A stretch of 40,556 nt of DNA from an uncultured Eubacteriales bacterium (lineage in GTDB: Bacteria > Bacillota > Clostridia > Oscillospirales > Oscillospiraceae), in the NCBI GenBank assembly GCA_900546255.1, contig URCB01000015.1, forward strand, positions 1-40,556, given 5' to 3'. The position numbers were made by a program, and so were the translations under genes. The notes beneath the pieces were generated by a model that was not told where the DNA came from, ran no database searches, and saw only the letters and a program-made list of their open reading frames with translations. Positions 22,546 through 30,080 of the stretch are shown here, piece after piece; the stretch's first letter is position 1; each line of letters starts with the position of its first letter.

Positions 22546-23853
22546 TCAAAGCGGCCCCAGCCCCGCCAGGCACTCCAGGGCCCGCTGGGACAGGGCAGCG
22601 TTCTTATTCCGTTTCCCCTTCACCCGGTAGCCCAGGGGGGGCATGATGCCAAAGTTCACGTTCATGGGCTGGAAGTGGGCCACCGTCTCGTCGCTGATGT
22701 ACAGGGCCAGGGCGCCGATGGCGGTCTCCCTGGGAAAGTCGATGGGGGGCTTCCCCTCCAGCCGGCGGGCCAGTTCCAAGGCCGCCAGGCAGCCGGAGGC
22801 GGTGGACTCCACATACCCCTCCACCCCGGTGATCTGGCCGGCAAAGACGATGCGGGGCTCTGCCTTCACCCGGTAGTACCGGTCCAGCAGCCGGGGGGAA
22901 TCCAGGTAGGTGTTGCGGTGCATCACCCCGTAGCGGAGGAATTCCGCATGGCGCAGGGCGGGGATCATGGAGAACACCCGCTTCTGCTCCGGCCAAGTGA
23001 GGTGGGTCTGGAAGCCCACCAGGTTATAGATGGTGCCCACCGCGTTGTCCCGCCGCAGCTGGACCACGGCGAAGGGCTCCTGCCCGGTCTTGGGGTCCCG
23101 GAGGCCCCGGGGCTTCAGGGGACCGTAGCACAGGGTCTGCTCCCCCCGCCGGGCCATCACCTCCACCGGCATGCACCCTTCAAAGACATTCTTATCCTCA
23201 AACCCGTGGACCGGGGCCTCCTTGGCGGCGCAGAGTTCCCGCCAGAAGGCCAGGTACTCCTCCTGGGTCAGGGGGCAGTTGATGTAATCCGCCGTGCCCT
23301 TGTCGTACCGGGAGGCAAACCAGGCGCTGTCCATGTCGATGCTCTCGAAGGTCACCAGGGGGGCAGCGGCATCGTAGAAGTGTAGGTATCCCCCGGCAGG
23401 GAACCGCCGGGCGATGTCTTGGGCCAAATCGTCGGCAGTGAGAGGGCCGGTGGCCACAATGACCTGCCCCTCCTCCGGCAGAGCCTTCACCTCGCCGGAC
23501 TGGAGGGTGATGTTGGGATGCCCCTGGATGGCCTCGGTGATGGCCTGGGAAAAGGCCATCCGGTCCACCGCCAAAGCCCCCCCGGCAGCCACCCGATGGG
23601 TGTCGGCACACCGGAGGATCAGGGAGTTCAGCCGCCGCAGTTCCTCTTTCAGCAGGCCCACCGCATTCTCCAGCTGGTCAGACCGCAGGGAGTTGGAGCA
23701 CACCAATTCTCCCAGCAGGGGGGAGTGGTGGGCAGGGGTCATCTTGTCCGGCTTCATCTCCCACAACGTCACGGGGATCCCCCGGTTGGCCAGCTGCCAG
23801 GCGGCCTCGCACCCAGCCAGGCCCGCACCTAGAATTGTCACCGGTTCAGCCAT
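22546..23853 (-). CDS. trmFO: Folate/FAD-dependent tRNA m5U54 methyltransferase
   Basis: TrmFO makes 5-methyluridine at position 54 of the T-loop in tRNAs, using methylene-tetrahydrofolate and FADH2, as in most Firmicutes. At 435 residues it equals the B. subtilis enzyme. The dinucleotide fold is ILGAGLAGCEAAWQLA at the N terminus. The MEPVEVM-type segment appears as GCMPVEVMARRG, followed by GPLKPRGL and TGVEGYVESTASG. Start: the ATG at 23853 has GGAGG six bases upstream and overlaps the topA stop by eight bases. A frame open to 24249 lies inside topA and reads Pro/Arg-rich sequence, so it is rejected. Confidence 0.97.
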   Translation of the reverse strand: MAEPVTILGAGLAGCEAAWQLANRGIPVTLWEMKPDKMTPAHHSPLLGELVCSNSLRSDQLENAVGLLKEELRRLNSLILRCADTHRVAAGGALAVDRMAFSQAITEAIQGHPNITLQSGEVKALPEEGQVIVATGPLTADDLAQDIARRFPAGGYLHFYDAAAPLVTFESIDMDSAWFASRYDKGTADYINCPLTQEEYLAFWRELCAAKEAPVHGFEDKNVFEGCMPVEVMARRGEQTLCYGPLKPRGLRDPKTGQEPFAVVQLRRDNAVGTIYNLVGFQTHLTWPEQKRVFSMIPALRHAEFLRYGVMHRNTYLDSPRLLDRYYRVKAEPRIVFAGQITGVEGYVESTASGCLAALELARRLEGKPPIDFPRETAIGALALYISDETVAHFQPMNVNFGIMPPLGYRVKGKRNKNAALSQRALECLAGLGPL

Positions 23854-26266
23854 GCTCTTCCTCCAAACCCGGCGCCGGGGCCGCTTCCTCTGCCGCTGCG
23901 GCCTTCTTCGCCGCAGCTTTCTTGGTGGTCTTCTTGGTTGCCGTCTTTTTGGCCGCCGGCTTCTTGGCCCCGTCGGCTTTCGCTGCGGCGGCGGTTTTCT
24001 TGGTGGTGTCCTTTGCCGCTGCCTTCTTGGCAGTGGTTTTCTTGGCCGCCGGCTTGGCAGCGGCCTCCCCCTCGGTTGGGGCGGTCTCCGCTGCGGTGCC
24101 CTCTGCTGGGGCAGCGGCCTCCGCCGTCTCGGTTTTCTTCCTTCGGAAGCCCCCCCGCTTCTCCTCTGGAACAAAGGCAGGGCAGGCCTCGTTGATGCAG
24201 AAGGGCTTTTTAAACCCTCGGCCGGACTTCTTAAACATGGTCCAGCCACATTCGGGACAGGTCTCCTTCACCGGCACGTCCCAGGTCATAAAGTCACAGG
24301 CCCGGCCCAGCTTGTTCCCGTTGTACTCACAGCCGTAGTAGGTGTACCCGTTGCGGGAGGTCTTTTTCAAAATCCGCCCCCCGCACTTGGGGCACTTGCC
24401 GGGCATCTGGATGACGATGGGCTTGGTGAAGGTACACTCCGGGAAGCCGGGGCAGGCCAGGAAGCGGCCGAACCGGCCGGATTTCACCACCAGCTGCCGT
24501 CCGCACACGTCACAGACCTCGTCAGAGACCTCATCGGGCACCTTGATCCGGGTGCCGTCCAAATCTTTCTCCGCCTGGACCAGTTCCTGGTGGAAGTCCT
24601 GGTAAAAATCCCCCAGGAGTTTTTTCCAGTTCTCTTCCCCGCTTTCCACCTTGTCCAGCCGGCCTTCCATGTCGGCGGTAAAGGCGTAGTCCACAATGTC
24701 GTGGAATTTGTCCTTCATCAGGGTGGTGACCACCTCTCCTAGGGGGGTGGTATGGAGGTATTTCCCATCCTTCACCACATACTCCCGGGCCATGATGGTG
24801 GAGATGGTGGGGGCATAGGTGGAGGGCCGGCCAATCCCCTTCTCCTCCAAGGCCCGGATGAGGGTGGCCTCGGTGTACCGGGTGGGAGGCTGGGTGAACT
24901 TCTGCTCCGGCTTGGTCTCCCCCAGGGTCAGGGGTTCCCCCTCCTGGAGGTTGGGCAGGCGGGTCTGGATCTCCCCGCCTTCCTCGTCCTTGCCCTCCTC
25001 ATAGACGGCCAGGAAGCCGGGGAACTTCACCTCAGACCGGCTGGCCCGGAAGGTGTACCCGGCACTGGTGACCTCAATGTTCACGCTGTCATAGACGGCA
25101 GAGGCCATCTGGCAGGCCAGGAACCGGCTCCAGATGAGCTTATAGAGGCGATACTGCTCCTGGGTCAGGCTCTTCCGGACGTTCTCCGGGGTGAGGGCCA
25201 CATTGGAGGGGCGGATGGCCTCGTGGGCATCCTGGGCCCCTGCCTTGGCCTTAAACTGCCGGGGCGCCTCGGGCAAATACTCCTGGCCGTATCGGGCCCC
25301 GGCAAAGGCCCGGGCCGCCGCCACTGCCTCGTCGGACAGCCGCAGGGAGTCGGTACGCATGTACGTGATGAGACCCACGGTCCCCTCCCCCTCGATGTCC
25401 ACGCCCTCGTAGAGCTGCTGGGCAATGGACATGGTCCGCCGGGGGGTCATGTTCAGCTTCCGGGAGGCCTCCTGCTGGAGGGTAGAGGTGATGAAGGGGG
25501 GCGCCGGGGCACGGTTCTTGTCCTGGCGCTTGATCTTACTCACCGAGAAGGGGGCGGTGCGGATGGCGGCCAGCACCTGGTCCACGTCCTCCTGGGACTT
25601 GAGTTCCATCTTCTTCTCCCGGCCGTAAAACTGGGTTTTGAAGCTGCCCTGGTTGGGGGCCACCCGGTCCAGGGTGACCTCCAAGGTCCAGTACTCCTGG
25701 GGCACGAAGGCCCGGATCTCCTCCTCCCGCTCGGCCACCAGCCGGGTGGCCACGGACTGCACCCGCCCGGCAGACAGCCCCCGGCGGATCTTTTTCCACA
25801 GCAGGGGGGAGAGTTCATAGCCCACGATCCGGTCCAGAATCCGCCGGGCCTGCTGGGCATCCACCAGGTTCTGGTCGATCTCCCGGGGGGCGGCGATGCT
25901 CTCGGTGACCACTTTCTTGGTGATCTCGTTGAAGGTCACCCGGCTGGCCTTGCCGTCCGGCAGGTCCAACAGCTCTTTCAGATGCCAGGAAATGGCCTCC
26001 CCTTCCCGGTCCGGGTCGGTGGCCAGGTAGACTTTTTGGCTGTGGTCCGCCGCGTCTTTCAGCTCTTCAATGACCTCTTCCTTGCCGGGGATGGGCTGGT
26101 AGTTGGGGGTAAAGTCCCCGCTCTCCAGGTCCACCCCCATCTTGCTCTTGGGCAGGTCCCGCACATGGCCCATAGAGGCCAACACCTGGTAGTCCGGCCC
26201 CAGATATTTCCCAATGGTCTTTGCTTTGGCTGGTGACTCTACAATCACCAGATTTGATTTTGCCAC
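23846..26266 (-). CDS. topA: DNA topoisomerase I with Lys/Ala-rich C-terminal tail
   Basis: TopA relaxes negative supercoils. The 806-residue protein begins with the TOPRIM domain (LVIVESPAKAKTIGKYLG and TDPDREGEAISWH). The catalytic Tyr302 is in GLITYMRTDS. Near residues 590-690 are cysteine zinc-ribbon repeats (CDVCG...CPGFPEC, CPKCG...ACDF, CPECG...CINEAC). The last 105 or so residues are low-complexity, first Ala/Glu-rich and then repeated AAKK and TTKK units, like a histone H1-type tail, and are likely to bind DNA. Start: the GTG at 26266 has GGAGG seven bases upstream; an ATG at 26302 lacks a site. It follows dprA by about 100 bases containing a CATCCGGC/GCCGGATG hairpin (26345-26364). 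Confidence 0.96.
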   Translation of the reverse strand: MAKSNLVIVESPAKAKTIGKYLGPDYQVLASMGHVRDLPKSKMGVDLESGDFTPNYQPIPGKEEVIEELKDAADHSQKVYLATDPDREGEAISWHLKELLDLPDGKASRVTFNEITKKVVTESIAAPREIDQNLVDAQQARRILDRIVGYELSPLLWKKIRRGLSAGRVQSVATRLVAEREEEIRAFVPQEYWTLEVTLDRVAPNQGSFKTQFYGREKKMELKSQEDVDQVLAAIRTAPFSVSKIKRQDKNRAPAPPFITSTLQQEASRKLNMTPRRTMSIAQQLYEGVDIEGEGTVGLITYMRTDSLRLSDEAVAAARAFAGARYGQEYLPEAPRQFKAKAGAQDAHEAIRPSNVALTPENVRKSLTQEQYRLYKLIWSRFLACQMASAVYDSVNIEVTSAGYTFRASRSEVKFPGFLAVYEEGKDEEGGEIQTRLPNLQEGEPLTLGETKPEQKFTQPPTRYTEATLIRALEEKGIGRPSTYAPTISTIMAREYVVKDGKYLHTTPLGEVVTTLMKDKFHDIVDYAFTADMEGRLDKVESGEENWKKLLGDFYQDFHQELVQAEKDLDGTRIKVPDEVSDEVCDVCGRQLVVKSGRFGRFLACPGFPECTFTKPIVIQMPGKCPKCGGRILKKTSRNGYTYYGCEYNGNKLGRACDFMTWDVPVKETCPECGWTMFKKSGRGFKKPFCINEACPAFVPEEKRGGFRRKKTETAEAAAPAEGTAAETAPTEGEAAAKPAAKKTTAKKAAAKDTTKKTAAAAKADGAKKPAAKKTATKKTTKKAAAKKAAAAEEAAPAPGLEEEHG

Positions 26267-26364
26267 GTGATTTCCTCCGAATTTCTGTCCCATGCCGGCC
26301 ATTCCGGCGCAGGAGTGTGATGGGCCAAAGGCCCTCTATGGTCTCATCCGGCCGGAGCCGGATG

Positions 26365-27657
26365 TCACGATTCTTCTTGTAGTTCCACCGGGGTAGAAAA
26401 CCGGCGGCCCTCCTCTTCCACCAACTGGCGGATCTGGAGAAGGGTCAAGGCGGACAGCACCCGCCGGGCAGGGATGCCCGCGGCCTCCACCAACTCCTCC
26501 GCAGACAACCGTTTCTCCCCCTGCAGCGCTCGGAGCACCACCAGCTGGTCCTCTGTCAGCGCCCCCTCCTCTTGGCGGGGGTCGATGACCAGCTTTGGCC
26601 GGGAGACGTCCTCCTGTGGGGGCTCGGGTGCCGGCGCAGCGGTCTCCGGCTTCCTGCGGCGTTTCTCCGCCGGGGCGGGAACCTCCTCCGGCGGAAGGGG
26701 GTGGGGCACCGGCATCCCCTGGGTCAGCCGGGTCTGGGCTGTGGGGGGCGCCAGGGGGGTCTTTCCCTGGAGTGTATCCGGGAACAGGGCCCGGTATTCC
26801 TCCACGATGTCCCAGGCGTCCTGGACCAGCTTGGCCTCTCCCCGGCGGATCAGGCCGTTGGGGCCCCGGCTCAGGGGGGCATCGATGCCCCCGGGCACGG
26901 CGAACACGTCCCGCCCCGCCTCCAGGGCCCACCGGGCGGTGATGAGGGCACCGCTGGTCTCCGTGCCCTCCACCACCAACACCCCCAGGCTCAGCCCGGC
27001 AATGAGGCGGTTGCGCACCGGAAAATGGGCGCCTGCCGGCGGCGTCCCCGGGGGATACTCACTGAGAAGGGCCCCCGCCGCTGCCACATCGGCATACAGG
27101 TCCTCGTGGCCGGCGGGATAGGTCACGTCGATGCCGTTGCCCAGCACCGACACCACCTCTCCCCCGCCCCGGAGGGCGCCGTTCAGGGCGGCAGCGTCCA
27201 CCCCGTAGGCGCTGCCGCTGACCACCAGAATGCCTTGGCGGGCCAAGGCCAAACCGAACTGCCGGGCAGCCATCACCCCGTAGGGACTGGCCTTCCGGGC
27301 CCCCACAATGGCCACCACCGGCAGATGGTCCAGCTGGGGCAGGGTACCTTTGCCGTAGAGGACGCAGGGGGCGCTCTCCAACTGCCGCAGCCGCTGGGGA
27401 TAGGCCGCATCCTGCATCGTGAGGATCCAGATCCCCTGTTCCTTGCACTTGGCCAGGATGGTCTCGGCTGGGGTCAGGTCTTTGTCCTCTAAGGCCTGGC
27501 GCACGGTCCCCGGAATCCCGGGGATCTGCCCATAGGCGGCACTGTCAGCGTAGTAGGCCCCTTCTGGGGTGCCGAAATGCTCCAGAACACGGGCTGCGTA
27601 CATGCCCGGGGCAGGGCCCCGGGTGCTCAGCCACAGCCAATGGCGCAGGTTGCTCAT
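26365..27657 (-). CDS. dprA: DNA-processing protein DprA
   Basis: DprA loads RecA on single-stranded DNA taken up in transformation. The 430-residue protein has an N-terminal SAM-like region, then the Rossmann domain with AIVGARKASPYG, VVSGSAYGVDAAA, VLGNGIDVTYP, HFPVRNRLIAGLS and FAVPGGIDAPLSRGPNGLI. After a Pro/Ala-rich linker, a C-terminal winged helix follows (LTEDQLVVLRALQG...). Start: the ATG at 27657 has AAAGGAG nine bases upstream. Frame open upstream to 27825 overlaps the methyltransferase gene. Presence of dprA suggests competence or recombination function; no other competence genes are here. Confidence 0.95.
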   Translation of the reverse strand: MSNLRHWLWLSTRGPAPGMYAARVLEHFGTPEGAYYADSAAYGQIPGIPGTVRQALEDKDLTPAETILAKCKEQGIWILTMQDAAYPQRLRQLESAPCVLYGKGTLPQLDHLPVVAIVGARKASPYGVMAARQFGLALARQGILVVSGSAYGVDAAALNGALRGGGEVVSVLGNGIDVTYPAGHEDLYADVAAAGALLSEYPPGTPPAGAHFPVRNRLIAGLSLGVLVVEGTETSGALITARWALEAGRDVFAVPGGIDAPLSRGPNGLIRRGEAKLVQDAWDIVEEYRALFPDTLQGKTPLAPPTAQTRLTQGMPVPHPLPPEEVPAPAEKRRRKPETAAPAPEPPQEDVSRPKLVIDPRQEEGALTEDQLVVLRALQGEKRLSAEELVEAAGIPARRVLSALTLLQIRQLVEEEGRRFSTPVELQEES

Positions 27658-27679
27658 GGCCGCCTCTCCTTTCTGTTTG

Positions 27680-28444
27680 TCAGGCGCCGTATCCCATCTG
27701 CCACAGCACCACCGTACCGGCGGCCGCGGCGTTGAGGGACTCGCACCGGTCCTCCATGGGGATCTGAAGGGTCTTTTCGCTGGCTGCCAGCACCGGGGGG
27801 GAGACCCCCCGCCCCTCGCTGCCAATGACCACCGCCGCCCGGCGCAGGGAGACGGTGCGAATGTCCTCCGTATCCTCCCGCAGGGCGGTGGCGTACAGCG
27901 GAAGCTCCGCCGCCTGCAGACGGGGCAACAGTTCCTCTAAAGTCCCCTCCCACACCGGCAGGCGGAAGCAGGCGCCCATGGTGGCCCGGAGGGTCTTGGG
28001 CCCCCAGGGGTCGGCGCAGCCGGGAAGAAGGATCAGCCCATCCGCCCCAAAGGCGTCGGCTGTGCGCCAGAGGGTTCCCAAATTTCCTGGATCCTGGAGG
28101 TTGTCCAGCACCAGGTACCGGCTGCCGGACAGCTTCGCCGGCAGGGCATGGTCGGGCAGGGCGCAGAGGAAAAGGACCTGCTGCGGGGTCTGGGTGGGGG
28201 CCACCGACCGGAGCAGGTCCCCCGGCACGGTCACCTGCCGCACCGTAGGGGGGATCCCCTCCACCGGTGCGGCCCCAGCTTCCCATAGGATGGTATCCAA
28301 CGTTGCCCCCCACCGGAGGGCCTCGCCCAGCATTTTGGGCCCCTCACACACCATAAGGCCCTGGCTCCGTCGGGTTTTTCGGCTGACGGTGAGTTTACGA
28401 ATGTGGGTAATCAGGGGGTTGGTTCTACTTGTAATGGTCTCCAT
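27680..28444 (-). CDS. SpoU/TrmH-family RNA 2'-O-methyltransferase
   Basis: A SAM-dependent ribose methyltransferase of 254 residues that probably acts on rRNA or tRNA. An N-terminal substrate-binding segment resembles the L30e-like domain (ITSRTNPLITHIRKL...). The SPOUT knot motifs are LDNLQDPGNLGTLWRTADAF, VVIGSEGRGV and IPMEDRCESLNAAAAGTVVLW. Precise target unknown (rRNA G2251-type or similar). The ATG at 28444 has GGAG upstream. The frame is open to 28504 but with no site. It is the first gene of a minus-strand run to dprA, topA, trmFO and plsX. Confidence 0.93.
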   Translation of the reverse strand: METITSRTNPLITHIRKLTVSRKTRRSQGLMVCEGPKMLGEALRWGATLDTILWEAGAAPVEGIPPTVRQVTVPGDLLRSVAPTQTPQQVLFLCALPDHALPAKLSGSRYLVLDNLQDPGNLGTLWRTADAFGADGLILLPGCADPWGPKTLRATMGACFRLPVWEGTLEELLPRLQAAELPLYATALREDTEDIRTVSLRRAAVVIGSEGRGVSPPVLAASEKTLQIPMEDRCESLNAAAAGTVVLWQMGYGA

Positions 28445-28500
28445 GGTCACTCCATAGCCCACCCCCGAATGGCCGGTGGGATTGGGCCGGTTCTGTCCGT

Positions 28501-28670
28501 GCATACCAGCAGGCAGCCCTGCCAGTATGCTGTCTTGGAGGGGAAGTGGGGCAATGTCAGCCGGGAACCTGGTGCCCTACACGGCAGCCCGTCCCCCAGG
28601 ACACCCCACCTTCTCCTGTGGATTCATACAAAGATAACTATAGCATACCCTTCCAGGATATTCAAGTCAA
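28501..28670 (-). promoter_or_regulatory. Promoter and leader hairpin of the methyltransferase-dprA-topA run
   Basis: Two overlapping promoter readings exist on the minus strand: TTGACT (28665-28670), 17 bases, TATGCT (28642-28647), and TTGAAT (28660-28665), 17 bases, TATAGT (28637-28642). The leader is about 185 bases. It contains a symmetric hairpin: GCATAC (28501-28506) pairs with GTATGC (28525-28530) and GCAGG (28509-28513) with CCTGC (28518-28522), separated by a CA/CA internal loop. The role of the hairpin is unknown. From 28671 to 28847 I see no gene, only a GC-rich hairpin around 28777-28792 that may end the acyltransferase transcript. Confidence 0.55.
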
Positions 28671-28847
28671 CGATTTTTCACGCGCCCTCCCGATTTTCAT
28701 ACCTTCTCTCTAAAAAGGGAAAGGCCTTGCTGGAGGAAGCGTTACAAATTCAACAGGGTCACAGCGCCCTTCTTCCCCGGGGGTCCCCCCGGAGGGGAAA
28801 GACGCTTCCTCCCTCTTCTGGAGGCACAACCTTGGCGGACTGCCGCG

Positions 28848-29963
28848 TTACTTTTCCTCCGGCGGGAGGGGGCTTTCCCTGTGGATTCCCGCGATCCACC
28901 CGTCCAGCTTCCGGCACAGCGCCGGCACGCCAACGGCCTGGAACAGCCGGATTCTCACCACATCAATCAGCGAGCAGATCAGATAGATGCCAAAGGCCAG
29001 CGCCACCACCCACAGGAGCATCCGCCACACAGGATAGGCCGCAGCAAAGGTCAGGCAGTCCCGCAGCACATAGTTCCACACCAGGGGATGCACATGGATG
29101 ATATACACCCCCAGGGCCGCCGGAGAGAGCACGGCGATCCCCTTTCGCAGCGCCTTGCTGCGAAACTCCGTCCGTGCAAAAAAGCACAGCAGAGCCACGG
29201 CGTTGATCACAATGAAGGGGGAGACGTAGGACACAAAACTGGTGCCCCCCGCCGGGTACCCCAACATACGGTTGGTACCCCATTCGATCACCACCTTGCT
29301 CAGCCAGGCCAAGAGGGTGGAGATGCAGAACACCACCACTGCCTTTTTTCGGGAGAGCTTCTGAGGAATCTCATACTTTCTCAAATATCCCCCCACCAGG
29401 TACAGCATAATCAGCCACACCATGCTGTAGCCCCGGTGCAGGCCGTAGGGGGAGTCTTGCAGCAGGATGGTAAACAGACAGGGCAGGAAGGAGAACACCA
29501 CCAGGACCGCCACCAAAAACTCCGTCAGCATCCGTTTGCTCGCCTTCTCTAGCACCAAATTCATCAGGGGGATGAAGAAAAACATCCCCACATACGCCGT
29601 CATGAACCAGTACTGATTGCTGGTGATGGGGAAGATGGCCCCAAACCAAGTCCGTTTTGACACCACCTCCGGCATCCAGACCGCGAACAGAGCAGTGAGC
29701 AGCAGCGTGTAAAAGACGATCCCCAGCCACAGGTTCCCCACCCGGGACCAACGAAACTTTGCAGTGCTTCCCACATAGCCACTGATGAGGGCAAAGCAGT
29801 CCACCGCGCACAGGGCCACCGTCTCCAGCAGCCACCCCGCCAGGTACTGGCTGGACATCCACGGGGTGTTGGCCAGCACCCCGCCGTTGCCCAAAATATG
29901 GAGGATGGGCACCAAAAACATGAGGAACATCCGCAAAAAATCCACGCCTGTCTTTCGTTCCAA
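28848..29963 (-). CDS. Acyltransferase 3-family membrane protein
   Basis: An integral membrane protein of 371 residues with about ten membrane segments, of the family that O-acetylates cell-surface sugars. The N-terminal motif is RKTGVDFLRMFLMFLVPILHI, with the family's His after the first helix. Also seen are SGYVGSTAKFRW, TSNQYWFMTAYVGMFFFIPL and the late VYIIHVHPLVW. Substrate unknown. Start: a TTG at 29963 has AAGGAG nine bases upstream. ATG codons at 29993 and 30002 lie in the tail of the lysS terminator and lack ribosome binding sites. The gene lies just behind that terminator and I see no promoter of its own. Confidence 0.85.
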   Translation of the reverse strand: MERKTGVDFLRMFLMFLVPILHILGNGGVLANTPWMSSQYLAGWLLETVALCAVDCFALISGYVGSTAKFRWSRVGNLWLGIVFYTLLLTALFAVWMPEVVSKRTWFGAIFPITSNQYWFMTAYVGMFFFIPLMNLVLEKASKRMLTEFLVAVLVVFSFLPCLFTILLQDSPYGLHRGYSMVWLIMLYLVGGYLRKYEIPQKLSRKKAVVVFCISTLLAWLSKVVIEWGTNRMLGYPAGGTSFVSYVSPFIVINAVALLCFFARTEFRSKALRKGIAVLSPAALGVYIIHVHPLVWNYVLRDCLTFAAAYPVWRMLLWVVALAFGIYLICSLIDVVRIRLFQAVGVPALCRKLDGWIAGIHRESPLPPEEK

Positions 29964-30003
29964 ACCGGTCCTCTCCTTTTCTCTTTCTTCCATGCCATGC
30001 AAA

Positions 30004-30034
30004 AGGGGCCAGACTCTCGCGGAGGCTGGCCCCT
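30004..30034 (-). terminator. Terminator after lysS
   Basis: On the minus strand AGGGGCCAG and CTGGCCCCT form a nine-base-pair stem (30004-30034) followed by TTTTG, 46 bases past the lysS stop. Confidence 0.88.
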
Positions 30035-30080
30035 AAATGTTACCGTGGTACCCTTCCCCCTCTTTGGGGGCGTGGGTCGA

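Noticed and set aside
23854..24249. N-terminal extension of trmFO
   Set aside because: It lies within the topA tail in another frame (Pro/Arg/Lys repeats), while the ATG at 23853 has a good ribosome binding site and gives the standard 435 residues.
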